A DNA stretch of 64,000 bases, from positions 26,179-90,178 of the forward strand of contig CAYXDO010000025.1 of the NCBI GenBank assembly GCA_964463485.1, in the 5' to 3' direction. A program made the translations under genes and the position numbers. The notes under the pieces were generated by a model. It was not told where the DNA came from, did no database searches, and saw nothing but the letters and a program-made list of their open reading frames with translations. Shown here one piece after another: positions 10,101 to 16,757 of the stretch. Within the stretch, counting starts at the first letter, position 1, and the number at the start of each line of letters is the position of its first letter. The stretch comes from CAYXDO01 sp964463485. Its GTDB lineage: Bacteria; Myxococcota; Kuafuiibacteriia; Kuafuiibacteriales; Kuafuiibacteriaceae.

Positions 10101-12622
10101 CCAGGTCGAGCCCGACCTTCAGGGAGCTCGTGATCGATCTGTATGCGTGGAGAAGCGGGGAGGCTCTCAACCCGGACACGACGGCTCGGAGTCTGCTCGA
10201 GATGCTGAATGGGTCGGCGTTGTCGCGACCCATTCGACGGGTCGTGGTCGCGGTGTCCTGCCAGCTCGGCGGCCAGAGTCAGCTCGAGCACTTCACGTTC
10301 CGGCAGGCGGACGGGCGCTTCTACGAAGACCGAACCTTCCGAGGGCTCCATCCCATGCTCAGCCGCAGACTATCGCTCTGGCGGCTCGAACACTTCAACA
10401 TCGAACGTCTGCCCTCCGCCGAAGACATCTACCTGTTCAAGATGGTCGGAAAGGTGAACGAGAAAGACGAACGACTGATCGCGCTCGGAGAAGTCAGGGA
10501 CGTCACGGCGATTCGAAACGAAAAAGGAGCGGTCATCGCGGTCCCCAGCCTCGAACGAGCGCTCTCGGAGGCCTTCGCGAGCATTCGTCGCGAGCAATCC
10601 CACCGCCGACCCTCGCAGCGGCTTCACTGGAATCGTGTGCACCTCTTCGTGTGGCCGGCGCTCGAGCTGCCGGTCACGCAGATCAACGGGCTCGTCCGAA
10701 AGTTGGCGCCTTCGGCTCGTGGCCTCGGCATCGAGCGCGTGCTCGTGCAGGGACGCTTTGGGAGCGGCGAGCGAGTCCTCGACGTGTCCAACCCTGCCGA
10801 GGGTGGCCTCCGGATCCACATGCGGGACGTACCCACCGAACCGATGCAGCCTCTGAGTCGCTATACCCAGAAGGTCGTCCAAGCTCGCAGCCGCGGGCTC
10901 GTGTATCCCTACGAAATCGTCAAGATGTTGACTCCGGGCCGAGACGACGTTTCGACGAGCTTTCCCCCGGGTGAGTTCGCCGAGTGGGATCTGGATGCCA
11001 CTGGGAGGCTGTCACCCGTACGCCGCGATCACGGTCTCAACTCGGCCAACGTCGTCGTCGGCACCATCCTCAACTTCACGCCGACTCACCCCGAGGGCAT
11101 GAAGCGGGTGATCTTGCTCAGCGATCCCAGTCGAGGAATGGGTGCGTTGGCCGAGCCCGAGTGCCGGCGAATCAACGCCGCCCTCGATTTGGCCGAGAAG
11201 CTCTCGGTGCCCCTCGAGTGGTTCGCGGTGTCGGCCGGCGCCAAGATCTCGATGGAGAGCGGCGTCGAGAACATGGATTGGATTGGCGCCGTGCTGCGGA
11301 GAATCATCGAGCTCACCCAGCGAGGCGGTGAGATCAACGTCGTCGTTTGCGGAATCAACGTCGGTGCCCAGCCCTACTGGAACGCCGAGGCCACGATGCT
11401 GATGCACACCCGTGGGATCTTGATCATGACTCAGGGGAGCTCCATGGTACTCACCGGGAAACAGGCCCTCGACTACTCCGGGAGTGTGTCCGCGGAAGAC
11501 AACGAGGGCGTGGGTGGCTTCGAGCGGGTCATGGGTCCGAACGGGCAGGCCCAGTATGCCGCCGAGGACGTGGCCGGAGCGTGTAAAATTCTGCTCGACC
11601 ACTACGCCCACACCTACGTCGCACCCGGCGAGCGCTTTCCAAGGAGGGTCGTCACCCAAGACCCTGTCGATCGTGACGTACAGACTCATCCTCACCCGGC
11701 GATCGAGGAAGTGTCTTTTTCGACGGTCGGCGACGTGTTCAGCGAGCTCACGAACCCAGGGCGTAAGAAGCCGTTCGACATTCGAGCCGTGATGGGAGCG
11801 ACGATCGATCGAGACCACGCTCCGCTCGAGCGGTGGGGCGGGATGAGGGACGCCGAGACTGCCGTCGTGTGGGACGCGCACGTGGGCGGGTACGCCGTGT
11901 GTTTGCTCGGCATCGAGTCCAGACCCATAGCGCGGTTCGGCGCCGTCGCCGCCGACGGCCCTCTGCAGTGGTCGTCGGGCACGCTCTTCCCGATGTCCTC
12001 CAAGAAGGTCGCGCGCGCGATCAACGCGGCGAGCGGCAACCGGCCGGTGGTCGTGTTGGCCAACCTCTCCGGCTTCGACGGGTCACCGGAGTCACTGAGG
12101 AATTTCCAGCTCGAACACGGCGCCGAGATCGGTCGCGCCGTGGTCAACTTCGATGGACCCATCGTCTTCGCGGTGATCTCGCGTTACCACGGCGGCGCGT
12201 TCGTGGTGTTCTCGAACCGACTCAACGATCAGCTGGAGGTCGCGGCGCTCGAGGGGACGTACGCCTCCGTGATCGGAGGAGCGCCCGCGGCGGCAGTGGT
12301 ATTTGCAGGGGAGCTCACCAAGAGAACTCAGGCCGACCCGAGGGTTCAGGAGCTCGAGGTCGCCCTCGGCGCGGCGGAGGGTCCGGCGAGAGTGGAGCTT
12401 CGGGAGAGGCTGACTCAGGTCTTGCGCCTCGTGCGAACGGAGAAGCTCCGAGAGGTCGCCGAGGAGTTCGATGGAGTCCACAGCGTGCAGCGGGCCCAGA
12501 GAGTCGGAGCCGTCCAGCACATCCTTCCGCCGAGCCGACTTCGACCGTATCTCGTCGATGCGATCGAGCGAGGGATGAAAAAGGCTCTTCGCCCCGACGA
12601 AAAACACTCTCCGACCCGTTGA
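7118..12622 (+). CDS. Single-chain acyl-CoA carboxylase (BC-BCCP-central-CT), eukaryotic ACC-like
   Basis: A 1834-residue biotin enzyme carrying all steps of ATP-dependent carboxylation of an acyl-CoA. Biotin carboxylase spans about 1-460 (NRGEAAMR start; ATP-grasp Gly loop TAGGGGRGIRVV; EVNARLQVEHPITE). The biotinyl domain is near 600-670, with the carrier motif EAMKMEM and the biotin-accepting Lys at about 631. A central region of about 600 residues contains HPMLSRRLSLWRLEHFNIER and LHWNRVHLFVWPALEL, which resemble the eukaryotic ACC central domain. The carboxyltransferase comes last: N-lobe (GVENMDWIGAVLRRI, INVGAQPYWNAEATML) and C-lobe (PVVVLANLSGFDGSPESLRN, GGAFVVFSN). Bacteria usually split these into AccA-D or PccA/B subunits. 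The acyl substrate (acetyl, propionyl or longer) cannot be told by eye. The start follows AGGATGG; an ATG two codons later is also possible. The gene stands alone. Confidence 0.9.
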   Translation: MSMAAHEFRRVAIVNRGEAAMRFITAVREYNSEHRDRIETVALYTEPDRRAMFTREADLAYSLGDAMFVDDSGHRKSSYVDFARVEHALVETRADAVWLGWGFVAEQPGFVQLCELRDLQIVGPSSAMIQKLGDKISAKRIAEAVSVPVVPWSGGPIASVEEALVHADRLGYPALFKSTAGGGGRGIRVVRSKHDVASAFLAATAESMRSFGEGAVFLERLVSGARHVEVQVLGDEHGTTWALAARDCSIQRRNQKILEETPSPVLTDEQESALRESALAIARSVSYRSAGTVEFLYDEGSRRFWFMEVNARLQVEHPITEVVHGLDLVKLQLHIARGGRLDPQPPPRRGHAIEVRLNAEDPEREFAPAPGVLTSLRYSSGPGIRIDSGVEQGDSVPPDFDSMIAKLIAYGATREEAISRLSRALRSSAIEIDGGTTNKGFLLGLLSREELRSSRYDVSWMDRLVVDGAHVSRANAELAIARAAIGAYDVDRAVERARFFSAAARGRPEIGELSEFEIELSYLGHVYEVSVGLESANTYRVDIDRQHLELHVERFANGDERVDANGHAYRVRRVEQGLSTLVEVDGVPHRVSKDAGGLVRAPYPAVVVSVLVKTDDAVSVGTPIAVLEAMKMEMVLKSPFAGVVRDTHVLDNVQVPTGTPICTIEPPGEVGFAVGDRLSFESIAGTHRPVCTSQGVDLDELRSLMLGFDADLRRLSTSLRDSSVKECERREVEILEIFADVSSVLRRSATLIEPRGHSPEDFFFAYLRDLNWKKDQIPGSYVEHLRRALAHYGVASLERSEELESALFRLFVAHQRFELQESPIIRLLEARLQRQGTGPSERLAKLLDRLIEVTRDASPGLHDLARELKYRVFEKPSQDEIARRAHAAALQVLADGQMDRARRVRTLIESPYPLKALFSARFSEAGPEERDLMLESLTGRYYRIRSLEHPELFDLQGARCFAAEYENEGARFRVVSTHVEYDELASCGSLVSEIARSSPTFRELVIDLYAWRSGEALNPDTTARSLLEMLNGSALSRPIRRVVVAVSCQLGGQSQLEHFTFRQADGRFYEDRTFRGLHPMLSRRLSLWRLEHFNIERLPSAEDIYLFKMVGKVNEKDERLIALGEVRDVTAIRNEKGAVIAVPSLERALSEAFASIRREQSHRRPSQRLHWNRVHLFVWPALELPVTQINGLVRKLAPSARGLGIERVLVQGRFGSGERVLDVSNPAEGGLRIHMRDVPTEPMQPLSRYTQKVVQARSRGLVYPYEIVKMLTPGRDDVSTSFPPGEFAEWDLDATGRLSPVRRDHGLNSANVVVGTILNFTPTHPEGMKRVILLSDPSRGMGALAEPECRRINAALDLAEKLSVPLEWFAVSAGAKISMESGVENMDWIGAVLRRIIELTQRGGEINVVVCGINVGAQPYWNAEATMLMHTRGILIMTQGSSMVLTGKQALDYSGSVSAEDNEGVGGFERVMGPNGQAQYAAEDVAGACKILLDHYAHTYVAPGERFPRRVVTQDPVDRDVQTHPHPAIEEVSFSTVGDVFSELTNPGRKKPFDIRAVMGATIDRDHAPLERWGGMRDAETAVVWDAHVGGYAVCLLGIESRPIARFGAVAADGPLQWSSGTLFPMSSKKVARAINAASGNRPVVVLANLSGFDGSPESLRNFQLEHGAEIGRAVVNFDGPIVFAVISRYHGGAFVVFSNRLNDQLEVAALEGTYASVIGGAPAAAVVFAGELTKRTQADPRVQELEVALGAAEGPARVELRERLTQVLRLVRTEKLREVAEEFDGVHSVQRAQRVGAVQHILPPSRLRPYLVDAIERGMKKALRPDEKHSPTR

Positions 12623-12635
12623 AAGAGGCACTCTA

Positions 12636-12683
12636 CTCTTCGCCTGGCTCTTCGCCTGGCTCTTCGCCCGGCTCTTCGCCTGG
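12636..12683. repeat. 12-bp tandem repeat, four copies
   Basis: Four head-to-tail copies of ctcttcgcctgg (the third has one change) begin 14 bases after the carboxylase stop. The last copy overlaps the start of the dispersed hairpin element at 12674. Confidence 0.85.
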
Positions 12684-12717
12684 GACCGCAGGCATCTTGC
12701 CTGCGGCTACCTAGCAC
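12674..12717 (+). repeat. REP-like dispersed hairpin element, copy 1
   Basis: A 44-bp element whose core, ccgcaggcatcttgcctgcg plus a final g, forms a 9-bp stem with a 3-base loop. Two further 44-bp copies occur at 55637-55680 (same orientation, a few changes) and 55841-55884 (opposite orientation). Dispersal in intergenic positions after gene ends suggests a REP/MITE-type repeat; the hairpin could also act as a transcript end for the carboxylase gene. No RAYT transposase is in the window. Confidence 0.75.
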
Positions 12718-12798
12718 TTCGGTGTCACCTAGCAGGCTGCCGAGAAGTCGCCATCTGAGAAATCCTCGAATCAGGTACAATCAGAACCGTTGCCGTTG

Positions 12799-12819
12799 CC
12801 GTTGCCGTCGCCGTCGCCG
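12799..12819. repeat. Left arm of 21-bp inverted repeat around four-helix-bundle relic
   Basis: The 21 bases here (built from ccgttg and ccgtcg units) are the exact reverse complement of 13087-13107. The arm lies within a longer run of gccgtt/gccgtc repeats (about 12788-12825). Confidence 0.85.
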
Positions 12820-12866
12820 TCGCCGAGTGATATGAACGAGCGGTACCGGACGTCGCACCAAGACTG

Positions 12867-13118
12867 CACCACGAGGACTTGGACTCTTACAAAACTGCCA
12901 TGGAGTTTCGAGAGCCTCGCTCGAAATTCCACTGAACATCGCGGAAGGGTGCCGTCCTGGATGCGTCTCGCATTCTCAATCTCATCGACGAGCCAGTGTC
13001 CGTTCGAGGCAAGACGCTGTTGCACCGGATCGTGTCGAATCGTGTCAATGTGAGTGAAGATGGCAGAATGAACGGAATCATGAGTTCGGCGACGGCGACG
13101 GCAACGGTTTTTCGGTAG
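12867..13118 (+). pseudogene. Decayed four-helix-bundle (S23/IVP-like, Avd-related) protein gene
   Basis: Three in-order fragments match the family of small four-helix-bundle proteins encoded in 23S rRNA intervening sequences and related to DGR Avd proteins. HEDLDSYKTAMEF at 12870 is followed by a stop. IPLNIAEG lies in another frame near 12926. VLDASRILNLIDEPVSVRGK then TLLHRIVS is in the first frame from 12954 to a TAG at 13116-13118. About 25 and 30 residues expected between the fragments are missing, so the gene has suffered internal deletions and cannot make a normal product. The C-terminal tail (SATATATVF) is encoded by the right arm of the inverted repeat. The remains are somewhat less GC-rich than the flanking genes. 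Confidence 0.65.
13087..13107. repeat. Right arm of 21-bp inverted repeat
   Basis: Exact reverse complement of 12799-12819. It overlaps the 3' end of the decayed four-helix-bundle reading frame, so the pair brackets that relic over about 309 bp. Confidence 0.85.
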
Positions 13119-13241
13119 TCATGCAATTCGAATAAGTGCGCGAAATGATCGACGCAATCGTGCTAGGTACGAAGTCCGAGCAGATCCGGCTCCGACGTCT
13201 GCGGCCCAGTCATGATAGAAGATCCGAGCAGGTAATGCATC

Positions 13242-14144
13242 ATGGAGACGGTCATCGAGACACGAGGCCTCTCGGTTCGAGCCCCGCTCAAAACGATCCT
13301 CGACTCCGTCGATCTCGACGTGGCCAAGGGCTCGGTGACGGGACTCCTCGGTGAGAATGGAGCGGGCAAGACCACAACTCTGCGGGTGCTGCTCGGACTC
13401 ATGGGTCGCAGCAAGGGCACCGTCCGCGTCCTGGGCATGGATCCGGCTCGAGACGAATACGCGATCAAGCAGCGGGTGGGTTACGTGCCCGACGAACATG
13501 GCTACCCCTCTTGGATGAGTATTCGCAGGCTCGTGAGCTTCGTCGGCGGGTTCTACGACCGATTCTCGCATGAGTCCGTCTTGAACGATTTGGTGCGCCT
13601 TCGCTTGCCGCTCGGACAGTCGATCGGCTCACTGTCGAAGGGTGAGGCCGCCAAGGTCGCGATGACTTTGGCGTTGGGGCACTCGCCCGAGCTGCTCCTG
13701 CTGGACGAGCCCACTTCCGGTCTAGATCCGCGCGTCCGGCAGGAGATGCTCCGGCTGCTGGTCGAACGGTCTCAGACCGCGGGCATGACGGTGCTCTTCT
13801 CTTCACATATCTTGAGCGACATCGCCCAGATCGCGGATCGGGTCGCCATCATGAGTCGCGGCAACGTGGTCTGCTCGAGCTCGATGGAGGATTTCGTCAC
13901 GAGTTTGGTACGGATGAGCTTCGTTTGGGAGGGGGATCCGCCCGCTGGAGTAGCGATTCCTGGTTGTCGGCGACTCACGCTGCGTGGTCGCGAGGTGGAG
14001 GCGATCGTCCCGGGCCGGCTGGACCCTGACGGAATCGCTCGGGCGATCGGAGCAAAGTCGGTTCGGGTCGAGCCCCTCACTCTCGACGAGCTGTTCGTCG
14101 AGACCGTCAGCGCAACTCCGCTCAGTCAACCGTTCTTGAAGTAA
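13242..14144 (+). CDS. ABC transporter ATP-binding protein
   Basis: A 300-residue ATPase of the ABC-2/YtrB-like exporter class that would energise a separate membrane permease. It has Walker A GENGAGKTT (about 37-45), an atypical signature SLSKGEAAK in place of LSGGQ, Walker B LLLLDEPTSGLDP and the switch region FSSHI. The C-terminal 70 residues form the accessory domain common in this class. It is followed not by a co-oriented permease but by a convergent membrane-protein gene whose 3' end overlaps it by 19 bp. That neighbour may supply the membrane part, though this is inference. The ATG at 13242 follows a weak AGGT sequence. Confidence 0.88.
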   Translation: METVIETRGLSVRAPLKTILDSVDLDVAKGSVTGLLGENGAGKTTTLRVLLGLMGRSKGTVRVLGMDPARDEYAIKQRVGYVPDEHGYPSWMSIRRLVSFVGGFYDRFSHESVLNDLVRLRLPLGQSIGSLSKGEAAKVAMTLALGHSPELLLLDEPTSGLDPRVRQEMLRLLVERSQTAGMTVLFSSHILSDIAQIADRVAIMSRGNVVCSSSMEDFVTSLVRMSFVWEGDPPAGVAIPGCRRLTLRGREVEAIVPGRLDPDGIARAIGAKSVRVEPLTLDELFVETVSATPLSQPFLK

Positions 14145-14743
14145 ACGCCGAGCGACGCCAGCGCGAGGGGGACCACCGCCACGAGGCTTGCCCAAACGAG
14201 GCGCTCCGACAGCCACCGCTTTCGCGACCGGTAAGACGAGTTGAAGGTCAGGAGAGTCAGGCAAGCCAGGACTTCAAGCGCAAGCGAGGGTGCGAGACGG
14301 AAAACGGACAACGAAGCCAGGGCGCCGGCCAGCGAGGCGAGGAAACTGAAGAAGTCACCCAAGCTGGCGCCGATGAGCGCTCCGACCAGAAATGCAGCGA
14401 TCCCGACGTGAGTGTCCACCAATCCGATACACGGGGCGGCGAGCACGAGCCCGATCGTCATGGATGCCAGACCGAGGCGCCAGGGTCGGATGGGAAGCTC
14501 ACTCATGAATCGAGCCCTTCGGCCCGAAAACTCCCAGTCTTCGTCCGGGCCCCAGTAGACGCCAAACGTGCTGAGTCCAATCCAGAAGCTGCCGGCCACA
14601 CCTGTGAGGACCTTCAACCCCTCCCACGACGTGGCGAAGGCGACGACCGAAAGGATGAGCCACCAGGTCGCAGCGCCAAACCGGGCGACGTTCAACGCCG
14701 AACCCAAGGATCCTCTGCGCGGCCGACTCAGAAACTGCGACAT
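14126..14743 (-). CDS. Polytopic membrane protein, possible ABC permease partner
   Basis: A 205-residue protein with a short basic start (MSQFLSRPRRGSLG) and about five or six hydrophobic segments, for example AATWWLILSVVAF, GLASMTIGLVLAAPCIGLV, IAAFLVGALIGASLG and WASLVAVVPLALASLGVYF. No catalytic motif is recognised. The start at 14743 was chosen because the longer frame to 14971 begins with charged, non-family-like sequence. The gene converges on the ABC ATPase gene and overlaps its end by 19 bp. That makes it a plausible but unproved membrane partner (ABC-2-like) despite the opposite strand. Confidence 0.65.
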   Translation of the reverse strand: MSQFLSRPRRGSLGSALNVARFGAATWWLILSVVAFATSWEGLKVLTGVAGSFWIGLSTFGVYWGPDEDWEFSGRRARFMSELPIRPWRLGLASMTIGLVLAAPCIGLVDTHVGIAAFLVGALIGASLGDFFSFLASLAGALASLSVFRLAPSLALEVLACLTLLTFNSSYRSRKRWLSERLVWASLVAVVPLALASLGVYFKNG

Positions 14744-14914
14744 TACGGTCGTCGTGTCACTCGTTGACCATCGAATGCGCCTCGCACAAAAACGCGCGAG
14801 CCGTCGGCCTTTGGTTCCAAGAAGCGGAGAGAAAAGGATACGATCCAGCCGCCCCGCGTCCCAGGCAGGTCGCCGCGCGGCCTCGCTTTGGTGTACAGAG
14901 TGGCTCGCTCGAAC

Positions 14915-16099
14915 ATGCGCGCCGTCGAAAAGCTCGGAGTGAAGCTCGAGGCCGCTTTCGCCTCGAACCACCTAGACGAAAGCGTCTTCTCTCGGTTGGC
15001 AGTCGAGGCTCTGGCGCAGGCGCGGCCAGAGCTCGATGCCGAGGCCGTGCTCCGATCGGTGCTCGAAGGCGGCGCTTCGCACGAGGTGGGTGCGATTGAA
15101 GGACAGCTCTCCATTCCGCTTCATCGAGGGCACCGCTTCACCGTGTTCGGTCTCTTCTGGCTCGAGAGCTCACCTCGGATCGTCCAAAACCGTGCGGCCG
15201 GAGGTCTCTTACTCCTGCAAGGCTCTGGTATTCATGCCGACTTCCGGTTCGAGGAGTCTCGCCGGGTGAGCTCCCGACTCTCGTTTGGATCGATCAGGCT
15301 GGAGAGCGCCCGCACGCTCGGGCCGGGCGATGTGATTCCTCTTAGGACTGATCTCGCTCGCGTGACGTTCCACCTGGAGCGCCCGTGCTTCGGCCTCGCG
15401 GTCACGCTCGAGCCCGCGTCCGGCCACGCAGTCGAGCTCTTTCCGCCGACCGTCGCTTACGCGTCACAGCCTACGGACCCTCGCCTCGAGGCGCGGATCG
15501 CTGGGCTCCGCGTGCTGCGAGCCATCGAGCCGGGCCGCGCGTTGGAGGCCTCTCTCAAGATGGTTCGATCCGCAGACCTAGAGACCGTGTGGAGGGTCCT
15601 TTCTTCCGCAAAGAGCGAAGAGCTAGGAGTCGAGGGCATACGGAGACTAAGAGACGCCTTCCGAGATCGGTTTGGTGGCGAGCTCGCCGACACGGTCGAT
15701 CGGGCCCTGCTCGAAGCCCGACGCCGAGCTCGCATCATCCAGCTGCGCGACGGCGAGTCCGACGCCGAGTTGCGGTTCTTCTTGGCGTTGATCCTCAACC
15801 TACCGAGCCGCGAACCCATCGACTCGTCGATTCGCGAGCGCTTCAAGGACGTCGCGCCCCGCTCGAAGATCGATGGTTGGCTCGAGGCCTTGTCTGGCGT
15901 CGAGCGCATCGGCATCGACCTCAAAGACGCGATGAACCGTGCGCTTCTCGCCTCGCTCCTCGACGGCCGATCGGACGAGCAAGCGCTCGACGATCTCTCC
16001 GAGTCCTTCAGTCGATCGTCCGTCAAACGCGCACAGAAACGGATCCTCGACCACCGGGCACGAATTCGCCGCACCACGCTCGAGCCGCTGTTTCGTTGA
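14915..16099 (+). CDS. Protein of unknown function with possible cupin-like N-terminal half
   Basis: About 394 residues; not confidently recognised. The first half contains a beta-rich, cupin-like run (IPLHRGHRFTVFGLFWLES ... GGLLLLQGSGIHADFRFEE ... LGPGDVIPL ... VTFHLERPCFGLAVTL). The pattern recalls proteins in which a metal-binding HxH pair precedes GGLxxLxG, but here the His-x-His is not intact. The second half is alpha-helical and Arg-rich with no motif. Start options are TTG 14888, GTG 14891 and ATG 14915; none has a strong ribosome-binding site and the ATG is preferred. It lies just left of the RiPP locus and reads toward it, but membership in that pathway is uncertain. Confidence 0.65.
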   Translation: MRAVEKLGVKLEAAFASNHLDESVFSRLAVEALAQARPELDAEAVLRSVLEGGASHEVGAIEGQLSIPLHRGHRFTVFGLFWLESSPRIVQNRAAGGLLLLQGSGIHADFRFEESRRVSSRLSFGSIRLESARTLGPGDVIPLRTDLARVTFHLERPCFGLAVTLEPASGHAVELFPPTVAYASQPTDPRLEARIAGLRVLRAIEPGRALEASLKMVRSADLETVWRVLSSAKSEELGVEGIRRLRDAFRDRFGGELADTVDRALLEARRRARIIQLRDGESDAELRFFLALILNLPSREPIDSSIRERFKDVAPRSKIDGWLEALSGVERIGIDLKDAMNRALLASLLDGRSDEQALDDLSESFSRSSVKRAQKRILDHRARIRRTTLEPLFR

Positions 16100-16120
16100 C
16101 GTCCTGCTGGCTCAAGAAGG

Positions 16121-16193
16121 CTTAGGGCCCGTCAAGAAATTACCGGATCAACTCGGCCTTCGATGGCTCCGAAGGATCCCTACCGTCGCCTTG
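16121..16193. repeat. 73-bp direct repeat, copy 1
   Basis: 66 of 73 bases match 16267-16339. Both copies begin cttagggcccgtcaa and end gatccctaccgtcgccttg. This copy contains a small perfect hairpin (ccttcg, 7-base loop, cgaagg) that is not kept in copy 2. It lies in the 245-bp gap between the unknown gene and the small precursor-like gene; no coding content is seen. Confidence 0.85.
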
Positions 16194-16266
16194 GGACAGT
16201 AGGATACGGGCCCTTAGTGCATCCGTGGAAAGGATAGGAATGCTGCAAGTTATTTCCTTACGGTGC

Positions 16267-16339
16267 CTTAGGGCCCGTCAACGAATTACCGGATCAACGT
16301 GGCCTCCGATGGCTCTGATGGATCCCTACCGTCGCCTTG
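16267..16339. repeat. 73-bp direct repeat, copy 2
   Basis: Second copy of the 16121-16193 repeat, ending six bases before the stop of the minus-strand precursor-like gene. The sequence ttccttacggtgcctt, which in minus-strand reading forms the end of that gene (Lys-Ala-Pro-stop), also precedes this copy at about 16255. This suggests the gap arose by duplication of the gene's 3' flank. Confidence 0.85.
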
Positions 16340-16344
16340 CTTCC

Positions 16345-16551
16345 TTACGGTGCCTTGGCGTTGGTCATCGGATCCGCGGCGGGCAATTTCTGAGACTCGC
16401 CACCTTCGATAGCTCCGCCGATTCCGCCCATCACGGCGTCCAGATCTTCGACCGACAGCTCGTCCACGCGCGCGACTTTTCGCGGCGGGGTCCTCGAAGG
16501 CATGGCCGGTTTGCTCTCCTTCGCCTTGTTCTTCGTATTCTTCGTCGCCAA
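16345..16551 (-). CDS. Candidate RiPP precursor with double-glycine leader, Cys-free core
   Basis: A 68-residue peptide read from a TTG at 16551, which has an excellent GGAGG six bases upstream. A longer frame from a GTG at 16593 is open but lacks such a site. The leader is Lys-rich, then carries DELSVEDLDAVMGG, the classic acidic/hydrophobic stretch ending in Gly-Gly that guides RiPP enzymes and is cut by C39 or related proteases. The remainder (IGGAIEGGESQKLPAADPMT then NAKAP) has no Cys and only one Ser and one Thr. It cannot become a lanthipeptide on its own and may be a substrate of the radical SAM or YcaO enzymes, or a degenerate paralogue. It is divergent from the radical SAM gene, sharing a 206-bp intergenic promoter region. 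Confidence 0.6.
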   Translation of the reverse strand: MATKNTKNKAKESKPAMPSRTPPRKVARVDELSVEDLDAVMGGIGGAIEGGESQKLPAADPMTNAKAP

Positions 16552-16757
16552 GGTCGGCCTCCGGCTGCACAGCAACCAGCTCCTGAATACCACGCTCGGT
16601 AGCCGTCTGCCCAGCGCTCGAAGTCGTGATGCGCCTCAAGTCCGCGACCGTCGATCGATGTCCCATGATGCAACTCACTCCTCGCGAGCCCGACACCTCG
16701 CCAGACTGTATGTCATCGACCTTGTCGCCACGCGAAAATGAGAGGACGTTCGTCCCG

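Noticed and set aside
12788..13118. Possible diversity-generating retroelement around the four-helix-bundle relic
   Set aside because: No reverse transcriptase, template repeat or variable repeat is visible; only the Avd-related fold is shared, and it is broken.
13242..14144. ABC ATPase considered as the exporter of the RiPP product
   Set aside because: It lacks a C39 peptidase and membrane domain, is over 2 kb away on the far side of an unrelated gene, and has no co-oriented permease; no dedicated RiPP exporter or leader peptidase was found in the window.
16286..16696. 136-codon minus-strand frame overlapping the small precursor
   Set aside because: It lacks the Gly-Gly leader and is Arg-rich at its end; the frame with the GGAGG-preceded TTG start and DELSVEDLDAVMGG is preferred.
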